Source: Bacillus proteolyticus (GTDB lineage Bacteria; Bacillota; Bacilli; Bacillales; Bacillaceae_G). Taken from it: a stretch of DNA of 64,000 nucleotides. This document shows positions 52,962-62,754 of the stretch, piece by piece. Every line of letters starts with the position of its first letter. Positions within the stretch are counted from its first letter, which is position 1. The notes below the pieces were generated by a model, which saw only the letters and a list, made by a program, of their open reading frames with translations, did not search any database and was not told the DNA's origin. Location of the stretch: contig NZ_MACH01000052.1 in NCBI RefSeq assembly GCF_001884065.1, positions 1 to 64,000 on the forward strand, read 5' to 3'. The translations under genes and the position numbers were made by a program.

Positions 52962-53034
52962 TGAAAAGGGAGCTATTTGGCTTCCTTTTTCTATGCCAAA
53001 AACCATGGGGAATGTTTCTTTCCCATGGTTTTTT
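52962..53034 (+). promoter_or_regulatory. Attenuator (two hairpins) before the ABC-F gene
   Basis: AAGGGAGC / GGCTTCCTT with T5 (52964-52988) and AAAAACCATGGG / CCCATGGTTTTTT (52997-53034). The second is a good intrinsic terminator 20 bp before the ABC-F start. TTCAC...GTGAA (52938-52964) could form an alternative pairing. Confidence 0.6.
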
Positions 53035-53055
53035 ATATTGAAAGGAGTACGGAAA

Positions 53056-54936
53056 ATGACAATTTGTAGTGTAAATAATATAACGAAATCTTTTGGTGGA
53101 AACATCATATTTGAAAATATATCGCTTGAAATAAAGAATGGTGAACGTATTGGTTTAGTTGGTCGTAACGGTAGCGGGAAGACAACTATCTTGCAGCTTC
53201 TAACAGGAATGGAGAGTTTGGACGAAGGAGCCATTCATATGAAGAAAGGTACACGTATTGGTCATGTGGCGCAAATTCCAAAATTTGATGAGGATATGAC
53301 TGTATATGATGTATTGAGCTCCGCTTTTAAAGAAGAAAAGGAATTAGAAAGAGAAATGCATGCTTTAGAAAAGAATATGGCGGAAGAACAGGAAGCATCT
53401 GCTTTACAAAAATTGATGGAGAGGTACGGAGTAATTCAAGAAAGGTACGCGTTTCTCGGTGGGTACGAAATAGAAGCGAATATTATGAAGGTAGCAAATG
53501 GTCTACAGGTGACGGAACTATTTCCCCGATCATTTATGGAGTTAAGTGGTGGAGAACAAACAAAAGTAAGCCTTGCGTATATGCTATTGCAGAAACCAGA
53601 TTTACTTTTATTAGATGAACCAACAAATCATCTAGATTTATTTGCAGTGGAATGGTTAGAGCAATTTCTAAAAGAATATACAGGAACAGTTATGATCATT
53701 TCACATGATCGCTATTTCCTTGATGAAGTTGTAACGAAAATTTTTGATCTAGAAGATGGAGAAATTCACGTATATCATACGAACTATTCCCAGTTTGTTG
53801 AGGAAAAGGAAGAAAGGCTGCTTCAAGAATTTCAAGCGTATCAAGAACAGCAAAAGAAAATAAAGAAAATGAAAGAAGCAATTAAGCGTCTACGTGAATG
53901 GGCAAATCAGGCGAATCCGCCGAATGAAGGATTGCATAAGAGAGCGAGAAATATGGAACGCGCATTAGAGCGTATAGAGAAACTAAAGAGACCCATTTTG
54001 GATAGAAAACAGATGGGACTTCAGTTTGAAGGGCAAGAGAGAAGCGGAAAAGATGTTGTTGTAATGAAAGAAGTGAGTAAAGGATTTGCTGAACGATCTT
54101 TATTCGAGAAAGTAAATTTGCATATTCGTTTTCAGGAGCGCTCAGCTATCGTTGGACGTAATGGTACAGGAAAGACTACGTTATTAAAATTACTATTAGA
54201 AGAAATGAAGCAAGATGCTGGAGAAATTCGGATTGGTAGTAGTGTGAAAATCGGTTATTTATCGCAACATGCGTACGGGAATATGAAGAACAATGTATTG
54301 GAAGCTTTCAGAGATTGTGTAGCTGTAACAGAGGGAGAGGCAAGACATATATTAGCTCGCTTTTTATTTTATGGTCCAGCTGTTTTTAAGAAAGTAACGC
54401 AACTGAGTGGCGGAGAAAAAATGAGGTTAAGGCTCGCGCAACTTATGTATCAAGATGTTAACTTTCTTATTTTAGATGAACCGACGAATCATCTTGATAT
54501 TGAATCAAGGGAAGTTTTAGAGGAAGCCCTTGAACAATATAACGGAACGATTTTAGCTGTTTCACATGATCGTTATTTCTTAAATAAATTGTTTGAAAAG
54601 ACATATTGGATTGATGAGCACAAATTATTTGAGTTTGCGGGGAACTATGCATGGGCTCGTCAAAAGTGGGAAGAAAGAATTGAGAAACAAGTAGCAAAAC
54701 AGAAGCAGCAAGGGAATAAAGTGTTAAAAGTAATACCTATAAAAAAGAAGGAGTCTAGGAATTTAGAGGAAGTTGAAAACGAGTTAATGCATATAGAAGA
54801 AGATATATATGCACTCGAATGTAAAATGGAACATGTAGTTGATGTTGAAATGCTTGAACAATTGTATGAAGAAAAAACGAAAAAAGAGTTTTTGCGAGCG
54901 GAGTTATATAATGAGTTAGAGAATATTGTAGAGTAA
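53056..54936 (+). CDS. ABC-F family ATPase (ribosome-associated, possible antibiotic protection)
   Basis: 626 residues: two ATPase domains without membrane segments. Walker A GRNGSGKTT and GRNGTGKTT, LSGGEQTKVSLA and LSGGEKMRLRLA, and DEPTNHLD twice, joined by a charged interdomain (PtIM) linker (about 230-310). A C-terminal coiled coil (about 570-626) resembles Uup/YfmR types. The leader peptide and terminator upstream suggest induction by a ribosome-targeting antibiotic, as for vmlR-like genes. The start at 53056 follows AAAGGAG; an earlier in-frame ATG at 52993 lies inside the terminator. Confidence 0.88.
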   Translation: MTICSVNNITKSFGGNIIFENISLEIKNGERIGLVGRNGSGKTTILQLLTGMESLDEGAIHMKKGTRIGHVAQIPKFDEDMTVYDVLSSAFKEEKELEREMHALEKNMAEEQEASALQKLMERYGVIQERYAFLGGYEIEANIMKVANGLQVTELFPRSFMELSGGEQTKVSLAYMLLQKPDLLLLDEPTNHLDLFAVEWLEQFLKEYTGTVMIISHDRYFLDEVVTKIFDLEDGEIHVYHTNYSQFVEEKEERLLQEFQAYQEQQKKIKKMKEAIKRLREWANQANPPNEGLHKRARNMERALERIEKLKRPILDRKQMGLQFEGQERSGKDVVVMKEVSKGFAERSLFEKVNLHIRFQERSAIVGRNGTGKTTLLKLLLEEMKQDAGEIRIGSSVKIGYLSQHAYGNMKNNVLEAFRDCVAVTEGEARHILARFLFYGPAVFKKVTQLSGGEKMRLRLAQLMYQDVNFLILDEPTNHLDIESREVLEEALEQYNGTILAVSHDRYFLNKLFEKTYWIDEHKLFEFAGNYAWARQKWEERIEKQVAKQKQQGNKVLKVIPIKKKESRNLEEVENELMHIEEDIYALECKMEHVVDVEMLEQLYEEKTKKEFLRAELYNELENIVE

Positions 54937-54949
54937 AGAAAATAGAATG

Positions 54950-54998
54950 AAAAAGAGCGAGTTGTTTTCCCGGATTTTGAGGGAGGGCTTGCTCTTTT
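54950..54998 (+). terminator. Terminator of the ABC-F gene
   Basis: AAAAGAGCGAG / CTTGCTCTTTTTT imperfect hairpin with T tract. Confidence 0.75.
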
Positions 54999-55089
54999 TT
55001 GTATAACGAAGGGGTAAAAATTGGTATAATTTTCTTGTTAGTATGATGAGGAAATGAGCTTTATGCTACGGAAACGTGAGGGGAATTTT

Positions 55090-56283
55090 ATGTTAGGATA
55101 CGCGCGGATTGCTACAATCGTTATGATTTGTTTAGTTTACGCAAATCATGTTTCACGTGAAACAGCGAATTTACAATTTTTTGTCGGTATTGCACTTTTC
55201 ATTTATATTGTGAATCATATTTTACTTGTAAAAGCAAAAGAGAGTAGGAAAATCATTTTTTATACCTTGCTCACAAACGGTATTGTCACAGCATTATTAG
55301 GGTTTTTATTTCCCGAGACATGTTTGTATTTAATTATATTTGGAATTGATGCGGTAGGATTATTTATTCATGATTGGCGTAAAAGGATGACTTATTTTTT
55401 TATCGCTTTTTTCTTTCTTTGTTGGTTTATAAATATACTACATACGTATCAACATACAGGGAGCCTGGAATTGGAGAGTAATGCAATTAACTTTATGTTC
55501 ATCGTTTTCAGTGCTTTAGCTGGAAACTTAATAAAAAAACTTACAGCTGCTCGGCAAATGGTAGATGAGCAATATGGGGAATTAGCATCATCTCATACAG
55601 CTTTAAAAGAAGCTCATGAACAATTACGGTTATATGCTAAAGAGGTGGAAGAATTGACTGCTGTTCGGGAGCGGAATGATATTGCCCGAGAAATTCATGA
55701 TACAGTCGGTCACAATATGACTGCCTTACTTGTTCAATTACAACTAGCGGAGGCTTTATGGAAACAAAAATCGGACGCTACAGAAGAGGTATTACATACA
55801 TGTCATGGGTTAGCTAGAAAATCACTTCAAGAAGTGAGAGCTTCTGTGCATGCCTTAAAAGAGGAAAGTAAACTAGGGAACATAATAGAGAATATGCGTG
55901 AAATGTTACATGAATATTCTAAAGCGACGAAAGTACAAATATCTTTTCAATTGCAAGGGGATCCGGTTGAGATTCCGTTGTCACTACAGCCTACGCTGCT
56001 TCGTATTATGCAAGAGTCTTTAACGAATGCAAAACGTCACGGGAAAGCTAGCTTGTGTGAAGTAAGTTTAGTTTGTTCAATGGAACAAGTTAAGTTATGT
56101 ATTTTGGATAATGGTATGGGAGTCAATGAAGTAAGTCCTGGGTTTGGGTTACTTAATATGAAAGAACGTGTAGAGGAGCATGGTGGAATCATTCAATTTG
56201 AGAGTGAAATAGAAAAAGGTTTTCGCTTAAAAATCGAATTCCCACTGCGAGAAAAAACATGGATAATAGGGGGAGCGTTATGA
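55090..56283 (+). CDS. lnrJ: Sensor histidine kinase, NarL/HisKA_3 type (LnrJ-like)
   Basis: 397 residues. Five or six N-terminal membrane segments (about 1-150), a short coiled coil, HisKA_3 domain with REIHDTVGHNMTALLVQLQ (His about 205) and an ATPase domain with NGMGVNEVSPGFGLLNMKERVEEHGG. The frame is open from 55054, but the ATG at 55090 follows GTGAGGGGAATTTT. It overlaps the response regulator by 4 nt and precedes an ABC exporter, matching B. subtilis lnrJKLMN, which senses and resists linearmycins (assignment by gene order and lengths). Confidence 0.85.
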   Translation: MLGYARIATIVMICLVYANHVSRETANLQFFVGIALFIYIVNHILLVKAKESRKIIFYTLLTNGIVTALLGFLFPETCLYLIIFGIDAVGLFIHDWRKRMTYFFIAFFFLCWFINILHTYQHTGSLELESNAINFMFIVFSALAGNLIKKLTAARQMVDEQYGELASSHTALKEAHEQLRLYAKEVEELTAVRERNDIAREIHDTVGHNMTALLVQLQLAEALWKQKSDATEEVLHTCHGLARKSLQEVRASVHALKEESKLGNIIENMREMLHEYSKATKVQISFQLQGDPVEIPLSLQPTLLRIMQESLTNAKRHGKASLCEVSLVCSMEQVKLCILDNGMGVNEVSPGFGLLNMKERVEEHGGIIQFESEIEKGFRLKIEFPLREKTWIIGGAL

Positions 56284-56936
56284 TTCGAATTATGATTGTT
56301 GATGATCAATCACTGATTCGTGATGGATTGGCAATGATATTAAATTTGCGTCCGGAACTTGAAGTGGTGGGGACGGCTAGTGATGGGGATGAAGTTGTAC
56401 AAAAGGTGAAACAATTACAGCCTGAAATTATTTTGATGGATATTCGGATGCCTCGTATGAATGGTGTTGAAGGAACTCGTTTAGTTAGAGAAAAGTTTCC
56501 TCATATAAAGGTTCTTATGTTAACGACTTTTAGTGATAGTGAGCTTATTTTTGAAGCATTAGAGCAAGGGGCAAGCGGATATTTATTGAAGGATATGGAG
56601 ACGGATGCAATCGTTCAAGCTATTTTAACGGTACACGGTGGAGGTGCTGTGCTTCCTCAAGATATAACAGCGCAAATTGTAAAAGAATTAAAAAAGACAA
56701 AAGTAGCAGTAGAGTGCCCCACACCAGAACAACTAGAACAATTAACTGAGCGTGAAGTAGATGTTTTAAAGGAAATTGGGCGCGGTTTAAATAATAAAGA
56801 GATTGCTGAAAAGTTATTCATTACAGAGGGAACTGTAAAGAATCACGTTTCTAATTTAATTAGTAAGCTAGAACTAAGAGATCGAACACAAGCAGCAATA
56901 TACGCAGTAAGATACGGTGTTACGACATACACATGA
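56280..56936 (+). CDS. lnrK: NarL/FixJ-type response regulator (LnrK-like)
   Basis: 218 residues. Receiver domain with MIVDDQ, the phosphorylated Asp in ILMDIRMPRMNG (about 54) and a Lys in GYLLKDM; C-terminal LuxR helix-turn-helix LTEREVDVLKEIGRGLNNKEIAEKLFITEGTVKNHVSNL (about 152-190). ATGA overlap with the kinase. It probably activates the ABC genes that follow after a terminator. Confidence 0.92.
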   Translation: MIRIMIVDDQSLIRDGLAMILNLRPELEVVGTASDGDEVVQKVKQLQPEIILMDIRMPRMNGVEGTRLVREKFPHIKVLMLTTFSDSELIFEALEQGASGYLLKDMETDAIVQAILTVHGGGAVLPQDITAQIVKELKKTKVAVECPTPEQLEQLTEREVDVLKEIGRGLNNKEIAEKLFITEGTVKNHVSNLISKLELRDRTQAAIYAVRYGVTTYT

Positions 56937-56956
56937 CTTTTGGCATATACAAGTGT

Positions 56957-56988
56957 GAAAAGGCAGCAGAATTTGCTGCTTTTTTATT
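56957..56988 (+). terminator. Terminator between regulator and ABC genes
   Basis: AAAAGGCAGCA / TGCTGCTTTTTT hairpin. It gives the ABC operon its own transcription unit. Confidence 0.85.
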
Positions 56989-57074
56989 TTGTATTTCTAT
57001 CTTAAGGGTGATGGAGAGAAGAAGAAATTTTTCTACAATGAAAGTGTAGATGAATGCAAAGGGGCTGAATCAAT

Positions 57075-58007
57075 ATGTTAGTCATAGATCATATTACGAA
57101 ATCATTTGGTAAGAAGGAAATCGTAAAGAATGTTTCTTTTGAAGTGAAAAAAGGTGAAACATTTGGATTGCTTGGCCCAAATGGGGCAGGAAAATCAACG
57201 ACGATATCAATGATTTGCGGATTAATTCCATACGATAGTGGTGATATAAAAGTTGGTGGGAAATCGGTAAAAGAGTATCCATTAGAAGCGAAAAAGAAAA
57301 TTGGTATTGTTCCGCAAGACATTGCGCTGTATCCGACACTTTCAGCAAAGGAAAATTTGGTTTTTTGGGGAAAGATGTACGGTTTAAATGGAAAAGTTGC
57401 AAAAGAGCGAGCGGAGGAAGTGTTAGGTTACGTCGGTTTACAGGATCGGGGAAAAGATAAAATTGAAACATTTTCAGGTGGAATGAAAAGGCGTATTAAT
57501 ATTGGTGCAGCACTTATGCACGAACCAGAGTTATTAATTATGGATGAACCGACAGTCGGGATTGATCCGCAATCGAGAAATCATATTTTAGAGACTGTTA
57601 AAAAATTAAATGAAAAAGGCATGACGGTCATTTATACGAGTCATTACATGGAAGAAGTTGAGTATTTATGTGAGCGAATTGCCATCGTTGATCACGGAAA
57701 GGTAATTGCACTAGGAACGAAAAGAGAGTTATGTAATCGTCTGACAGATGGATTTATAGTGAAATTGCAATTAAATCGCTATAGTACGGAACTGCTACAA
57801 AAGTTGAAAGCACTACCTGTTGTTGAGCGTATTATTTTTGACGAAGATAATAGCACGATTGACATTGGATTAAATGGTGGCGAGGCAATTGGTACAGTTG
57901 TTTCAGTAGTTGTTGAGAACAACGCGCAAATTTTAAAGCTGGAAGTACAAGAACCGAATTTAGAGGCACTATTTTTACAATTAACAGGACGTTCACTGCG
58001 TGATTAA
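57075..58007 (+). CDS. lnrL: ABC exporter ATPase (LnrL-like)
   Basis: 310 residues. Walker A GPNGAGKSTT near 37, signature FSGGMKRR near 135, Walker B LLIMDEPTVGIDP near 155, H-loop TSHYMEE near 190, then a C-terminal regulatory region. AAAGGGG precedes the ATG. It is the first gene of an exporter operon, 15 bp before the first permease. Confidence 0.92.
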   Translation: MLVIDHITKSFGKKEIVKNVSFEVKKGETFGLLGPNGAGKSTTISMICGLIPYDSGDIKVGGKSVKEYPLEAKKKIGIVPQDIALYPTLSAKENLVFWGKMYGLNGKVAKERAEEVLGYVGLQDRGKDKIETFSGGMKRRINIGAALMHEPELLIMDEPTVGIDPQSRNHILETVKKLNEKGMTVIYTSHYMEEVEYLCERIAIVDHGKVIALGTKRELCNRLTDGFIVKLQLNRYSTELLQKLKALPVVERIIFDEDNSTIDIGLNGGEAIGTVVSVVVENNAQILKLEVQEPNLEALFLQLTGRSLRD

Positions 58008-58022
58008 GGAGGTTAGTGCGAA

Positions 58023-59219
58023 ATGAAAAGTTTCATTATTGCATGGAAAGATTTAAAAATCCGTTTAATCGACCGCCGCGGATTTATGATGATGTTAATT
58101 ATGCCGCTTTTATTAACAGCGATTTTAGGTTCAGCGTTAAGTAATGTATTTGATAGTGGTGGATTACCGAAAACAATAATTGGCTATTATCAAGGGGGAA
58201 CGGATGAGTTTGCAGATGTCTTTCAAAAAGATGTATTGCAATCTAAAGAAATAAAAGATGATGTGAAAGTAAAGGTAGTTAATTCTCAGGAAGAGCTTGA
58301 AGATATGTTAAAGGAAAAGAAAATCGATGTAGGAATTGTCATCCCAAATAAATGGAGCGAACAAATACAAGATGGAAAATTAAAAGAACCAAAGGTGCTT
58401 ATAGACCCATCAAAAGATATACAAGCGAAAATTGCCGAATCAATGATCCGCTCTTTTTCAGAACGTGTTCAAACAGTCGCAGTATCTACTAAAAGTGTTG
58501 TAACAGAATTAGTAAAATCCCAGCAGGGTGATGTGGCACAAGTTGCAAAAGAGGTAAGTGGAAATCTACAGACGGTAGCAACTGCAAGTGCGAATCATAT
58601 CGAAAAAGGAACAGTTGGTAAAAAAACAGTTGCAGCGATGCAATATTATGCAGCAGCGATGTTAGTCATGTTTTTACTATATAACATAACAGTAGGTGCG
58701 AAGTCAGTTGTAACAGAGCAACGAACCGAAACGTTGGCGCGGTTGTTCAGTACACCGACGAGTTCATTTTCGATTTTATTCGGGAAATTTTTAGGTACAT
58801 TACTATTTGCCTGTATACAATTTGGAATGTTTATAGTTGCTACACACTTTATGTTTCATGTGGAATGGGGCGAAGACGTGTCTCAAATAGTAGTGTTGGG
58901 GGTTTCGTATGCAATTTGTGTTTCTGGTTTATCCATGCTAATTGCAGCCTTTATTCGTGAGGAAAAAACGGCAGATTTAATGGGGGGAATCGGCATTCAA
59001 ATATTAGCTATATTAGGTGGATCAATGTTACCGATTTACGTATTTCCCGATACGCTTCAAACAGTTGCGAATATTGTTCCAAATAAATGGGCACTTACAA
59101 GCTTCTTAAATATTATGTCGGGAACATCTTGGGATGTGCTACTCCCTATTATTTTAAGTTTATGTAGTGCAGGAATTATCTCCGTTATGATTGGAACGTT
59201 ACGTTTACGTACGAGATAG
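58023..59219 (+). CDS. lnrM: ABC-2-type permease (LnrM-like)
   Basis: 398 residues: one N-terminal membrane segment, a long extracytoplasmic loop (about 45-200) and five C-terminal segments, the ABC2_membrane_3 layout. The cytoplasmic motif EQRTETLARLFSTPTSSFSILFGK near 238 contacts the ATPase. AAGGAGG precedes the ATG. Confidence 0.92.
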   Translation: MKSFIIAWKDLKIRLIDRRGFMMMLIMPLLLTAILGSALSNVFDSGGLPKTIIGYYQGGTDEFADVFQKDVLQSKEIKDDVKVKVVNSQEELEDMLKEKKIDVGIVIPNKWSEQIQDGKLKEPKVLIDPSKDIQAKIAESMIRSFSERVQTVAVSTKSVVTELVKSQQGDVAQVAKEVSGNLQTVATASANHIEKGTVGKKTVAAMQYYAAAMLVMFLLYNITVGAKSVVTEQRTETLARLFSTPTSSFSILFGKFLGTLLFACIQFGMFIVATHFMFHVEWGEDVSQIVVLGVSYAICVSGLSMLIAAFIREEKTADLMGGIGIQILAILGGSMLPIYVFPDTLQTVANIVPNKWALTSFLNIMSGTSWDVLLPIILSLCSAGIISVMIGTLRLRTR

Positions 59220-59227
59220 GAGGGGAA

Positions 59228-60364
59228 ATGATGAAAAAGGTTTGGGCACTTTGTTGGCTAGAATTAAAACAAATCTTAATTAAGCCACAAAGCTATATAC
59301 TCATGTTTGGAATGCCTATTATTTTTACACTTATTTTCGGTGGAAGTGGGAATGAGAAAGTAAATATTAGTTTAGTGGATAAAGATGGTTCTGTATTATC
59401 TAGCAAGTATTATGAGGAAATAAAGAAAAGTGATTTAATTTCTATAGAGAAGGTAACATATGAGGAAGGGAAACAGAGGATCGAAAACAAGAAATCATCT
59501 GGTATAATCATCGTTTCAAAAGATTTTCAAAAGAGTATGCTAGATGGAAAAATAGAAAATATTCAATTTCAAGCCAGTGCTGATTTTACGGGTGGAACTT
59601 CTGTAGGGCAAGTATTAGCAAGTGCATTAAAAAAGATGGAGATAGAAGTTAGTGCGGCAAGAGATTTTGAGAAGAAAAGTAACACTTCGTGGGAAACGAT
59701 GTATGAAACAATTTATACAAAAGTAAATCCTGTTTCGATTCAAAAAGAATCGATTTTACATGATGATCAAAAGTTAAATAACGTTACAGGTCGAGCTGCA
59801 GGTTTTTCAATTCTATTCGTCATGATTGTCATGTTAAGTGCGACGGGAACTATTTTGAAAGCTAGACAACTTGGTGTTTGGTCTCGTTTATTAGGGACAC
59901 CAGTTTCAAAAGTTCAAATGCTAGCAGGTTATATCCTTTCCTTCTTTTTAATAGGGTGGATTCAATTTGGTGTTTTAATGATATTAACGCATTCATTATT
60001 TGATGTGCAGTGGGGAAATTTATTAGGGGTTATTACACTCGTTTCAGTATTGTTATTAGCCGTCATTGGTCTAGCTTTATTATTGGCAAGTATCGTAAAA
60101 ACAACAGAACAGCAGTCCGCACTAGGTAATATCGTTGTAATTTCAACATGTATGATTAGTGGTCTTTATTGGCCGGTTGAAATTGAACCAGCTTGGATGC
60201 AAACAGCGGCAAATTTTGTTCCGCAAACTTGGGCGATGCGTGGCTTTACGGAGTTAATTGTAAGGGGAGGCACATTAGCAGATATAGGAGGATATATTGG
60301 TATACTCATTTTATTTGCAGGAGTATTTTTCGTAATTGGTTTAACAAGAATACGTTACGACTGA
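59228..60364 (+). CDS. lnrN: ABC-2-type permease (LnrN-like)
   Basis: 378 residues with the same topology as its neighbour (anchor, external loop about 40-180, five segments). ARQLGVWSRLLGTPVSKVQMLAGYILSF near 215 is the coupling region. AGGAGGGGAA precedes two adjacent ATG codons (59228, 59231). The pair forms a heterodimeric exporter with the upstream permease. Confidence 0.91.
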   Translation: MMKKVWALCWLELKQILIKPQSYILMFGMPIIFTLIFGGSGNEKVNISLVDKDGSVLSSKYYEEIKKSDLISIEKVTYEEGKQRIENKKSSGIIIVSKDFQKSMLDGKIENIQFQASADFTGGTSVGQVLASALKKMEIEVSAARDFEKKSNTSWETMYETIYTKVNPVSIQKESILHDDQKLNNVTGRAAGFSILFVMIVMLSATGTILKARQLGVWSRLLGTPVSKVQMLAGYILSFFLIGWIQFGVLMILTHSLFDVQWGNLLGVITLVSVLLLAVIGLALLLASIVKTTEQQSALGNIVVISTCMISGLYWPVEIEPAWMQTAANFVPQTWAMRGFTELIVRGGTLADIGGYIGILILFAGVFFVIGLTRIRYD

Positions 60365-60416
60365 AAAAAGAAAGCAGAGTTACAGCTTTACGCGCTGAAC
60401 TCTGCTTTCTTTTTGT
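60363..60416. terminator. Bidirectional terminator after the lnr-like operon
   Basis: AAAGAAAGCAGAGTT / AACTCTGCTTTCTTT long arms. Confidence 0.9.
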
Positions 60417-60577
60417 GTGGTATCTTCCCTCGTTGAAATTATAATAGCGATCCCGAGCATAATAAAAAAAGCTAAAAAGAGGACGAACTTTGGGAAGAAC
60501 GGGAATAGTAATAACGCCCCGACTATTATGATTGTTAATAGCACATAGTGCAGGACATATTGGAATAGGTTGTCCAT
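60380..60577 (-). CDS. Small two-helix membrane protein
   Basis: 65 residues: two adjacent hydrophobic helices (about 8-26 and 29-48, LLTIIIVGALLLFPFFP, VLFLAFFIMLGIAIII) then a charged tail. The start at 60577 follows AAGGGGGCGAAAAT; the open frame extends upstream without support. Function unknown. Confidence 0.68.
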   Translation of the reverse strand: MDNLFQYVLHYVLLTIIIVGALLLFPFFPKFVLFLAFFIMLGIAIIISTREDTTQKESRVQRVKL

Positions 60578-60812
60578 ATTTTCGCCCCCTTTTTGGTAGT
60601 TGATTGTTATTATTCTATGCGTGGCTATTAGGTAATAGAAGGTGTTTTTTGTTTTTTTGAGAGAAAACAATTGGTAAGGATTGACATACCTATTGAAAAG
60701 GAATAATCTTGAAATCAATTCATACTATTTTTATAGGTAAAATAAAGATAGTTACAGAAAGGAGCGTTATGTTCCCTCTTAATTAAAAAACAGGAAAGTA
60801 AGGGTGAGAATT

Positions 60813-62515
60813 ATGCGAAAGGCTTTGAAAGGGTTACTTGCTACATTCCTTAGTACATCGGTTTTATTAGCAGGATGCGCTCAAGAAGAGAAAAGTACAA
60901 ATGAAGCAGCAAAGATGCCGAAAGTAAAAGATGAGTTTATTAAGGGAGTGACAAAGCAAAAAGTCCAGCAAAGGCAAAAGAAAGAAAAGATACTTTTGTA
61001 ATTGGAATGCCGAGCCCTGGCGGGATATTCCTTCCGCATTTTATGGAGAATGGGTGGGATGGTAATATAACGCAAGCTATATTTGCGCCTCTTGTTGGAT
61101 TGGATAAGGAAGGAAAACCAATTCCCATTTTGGCGAAGAAGTGGGATATTTCGGAGGATCAGCTTACATATACGTTCCACTTGAAAGATGATTTGAAGTT
61201 TAGTGATGGTGCGCCGTTAACTGCAGATGATGTAGCATTTACATTAACGTTACTACATGACCCGGCATATAGCGGAGCAACTGATATAAGTCAAACCGCA
61301 ATAAAGGGTGGGCAAGCATATAAAGAAGGAAAGGCAACAGTTATTGAAGGCATTCAAGTAGTTAATCCGAAAACAATTACGATTACAACTGAAAAGGTAA
61401 ATGCCCAAACATTGTCGTTAATTGGTGGAGAAGTGATTTCAAAAGCTTATTACGGTAAAGAGTATAAGCGAGGGAATTTAGAGTACTTAAAAGAGTTATA
61501 CGGAAAACCGATGGGAGCAGGAGCGTATAAACTAGATAAATATATTCCAGGTCAAGAAGTTCGTTTTGTAGCAAATGAAAATTATTTTGAAGGTAAACCG
61601 AAGATTGGGCACTTTATTTATAAAATTACAAAAGGTGATACGAATTTGCAACAATTTCAAGCGGGAGAAGTAGATTATGATGGTTTCACGACAAGTGCGG
61701 AAACGATTGAGCAATTAAAAGAGCTAGGTTTCGCTAATATTAATGTGTATATAGGAAGTTCTTACGGCTATATTAAAATGAATTATAAGAAGCCCTACTT
61801 TAAAGATAAACGTGTACGCCAAGCGTTTATTTACGGATTAGAGCGCCAAAAAGTAATTGATACGTATTTCCAAGGTTATGCTTCACTCGTCAATGTACCA
61901 ATTACACCAGTCTCTTGGGCGTATACAGAAGAAGGGATCAATAAATACGAATATAATTTAGAAAAAGCAAAGAAATTACTTGATGAAGCAGGGTGGAAAG
62001 CTGGGGCAGATGGTATTCGGGAAAAAGATGGCCAGAAATTGAAGGTAAGTTATTTTGCTTCTTCTGCAAGTAAAATCAACGATGTGATGATCCCCGTTAT
62101 GAAAGAGGATTATAAAAAGATTGGGGTAGATTTCAATCCTGAATACATGGACTTTAATACGATGATTTCCAAGGTAATTAAAGGAGATTATGATTTAGCG
62201 ATGGTCTCCACACCGATGATTGATGATCCGAGCGGAACAATTGAGGAGTTTGTTTCGACAAGTAAGCGTAATTATGATGGATATTATAATCCGAAGGTAG
62301 ATGAATTAGCTAAGCAGGCACTAGAAACATTGGATACTGAAAAACGAAAAGAAATCTATAAAAAATTATATCAAGAGTTAAGTGAGGATCCACCTGTTAT
62401 CTTCTTAAACAATAGTAAAGTCGTGTCTGCACATAATGCACGAATTCAAGGATTACAAGAAGATAACTATAATGGTATTTTGTTAAGTTTACCTAAATTG
62501 AATATTGCTCAATAA
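60813..62515 (+). pseudogene. Frameshifted oligopeptide-binding lipoprotein
   Basis: SBP_bac_5 family, close paralogue of the intact gene at 62755. Part one (60813-61001): signal with lipobox LLAGCA, then a linker that ends prematurely. From about 60973 the other frame continues as PAKAKERKDTFVIGM and runs to 62515 with LKDDLKFSDGAPLTADDVAF and IPGQEVRFVANENYF intact. The paralogue shows that a single base is missing near 60972 (AAAGT-CCA expected as Lys-Val-Pro). Either a recent inactivation or a sequencing error. Confidence 0.85.
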
Positions 62516-62598
62516 TTTTTGGAGAATTCTCGAAATATTTATATAGAAATAATTGACAAAATATACTGAAAGATATAAGCTAATAACCATAAAGTCTA

Positions 62599-62668
62599 CC
62601 GGAAAGGTCGGAATAAGATTGTTACCCCTCAAAAACATCTTTTTTTACGTTCAAAACCGACTTTTCCG
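62599..62668 (+). promoter_or_regulatory. Long stem upstream of the second peptide-binding gene
   Basis: CGGAAAGGTCGG (from 62600) and CCGACTTTTCCG (62657-62668) pair over 12 bp including one G-T pair, enclosing 45 bases that contain a T7 run. No riboswitch class recognised. Confidence 0.35.
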
Positions 62669-62754
62669 ATTGGCTATAAATGTTGCTGTGGGAGGCATAC
62701 ATAAGGCAAGCAGTTCATAAAGTGTAATTATTAAAAAAAGTTAGGGTGGGGACA

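Noticed and set aside
60193-60444. 83-codon frame inside the second permease
   Set aside because: It is a shifted frame of the permease gene running into the terminator.
62580-62754. Possible T-box or S-box leader before the last peptide-binding gene
   Set aside because: No T-box sequence and no S-box core blocks; only a long stem is visible.
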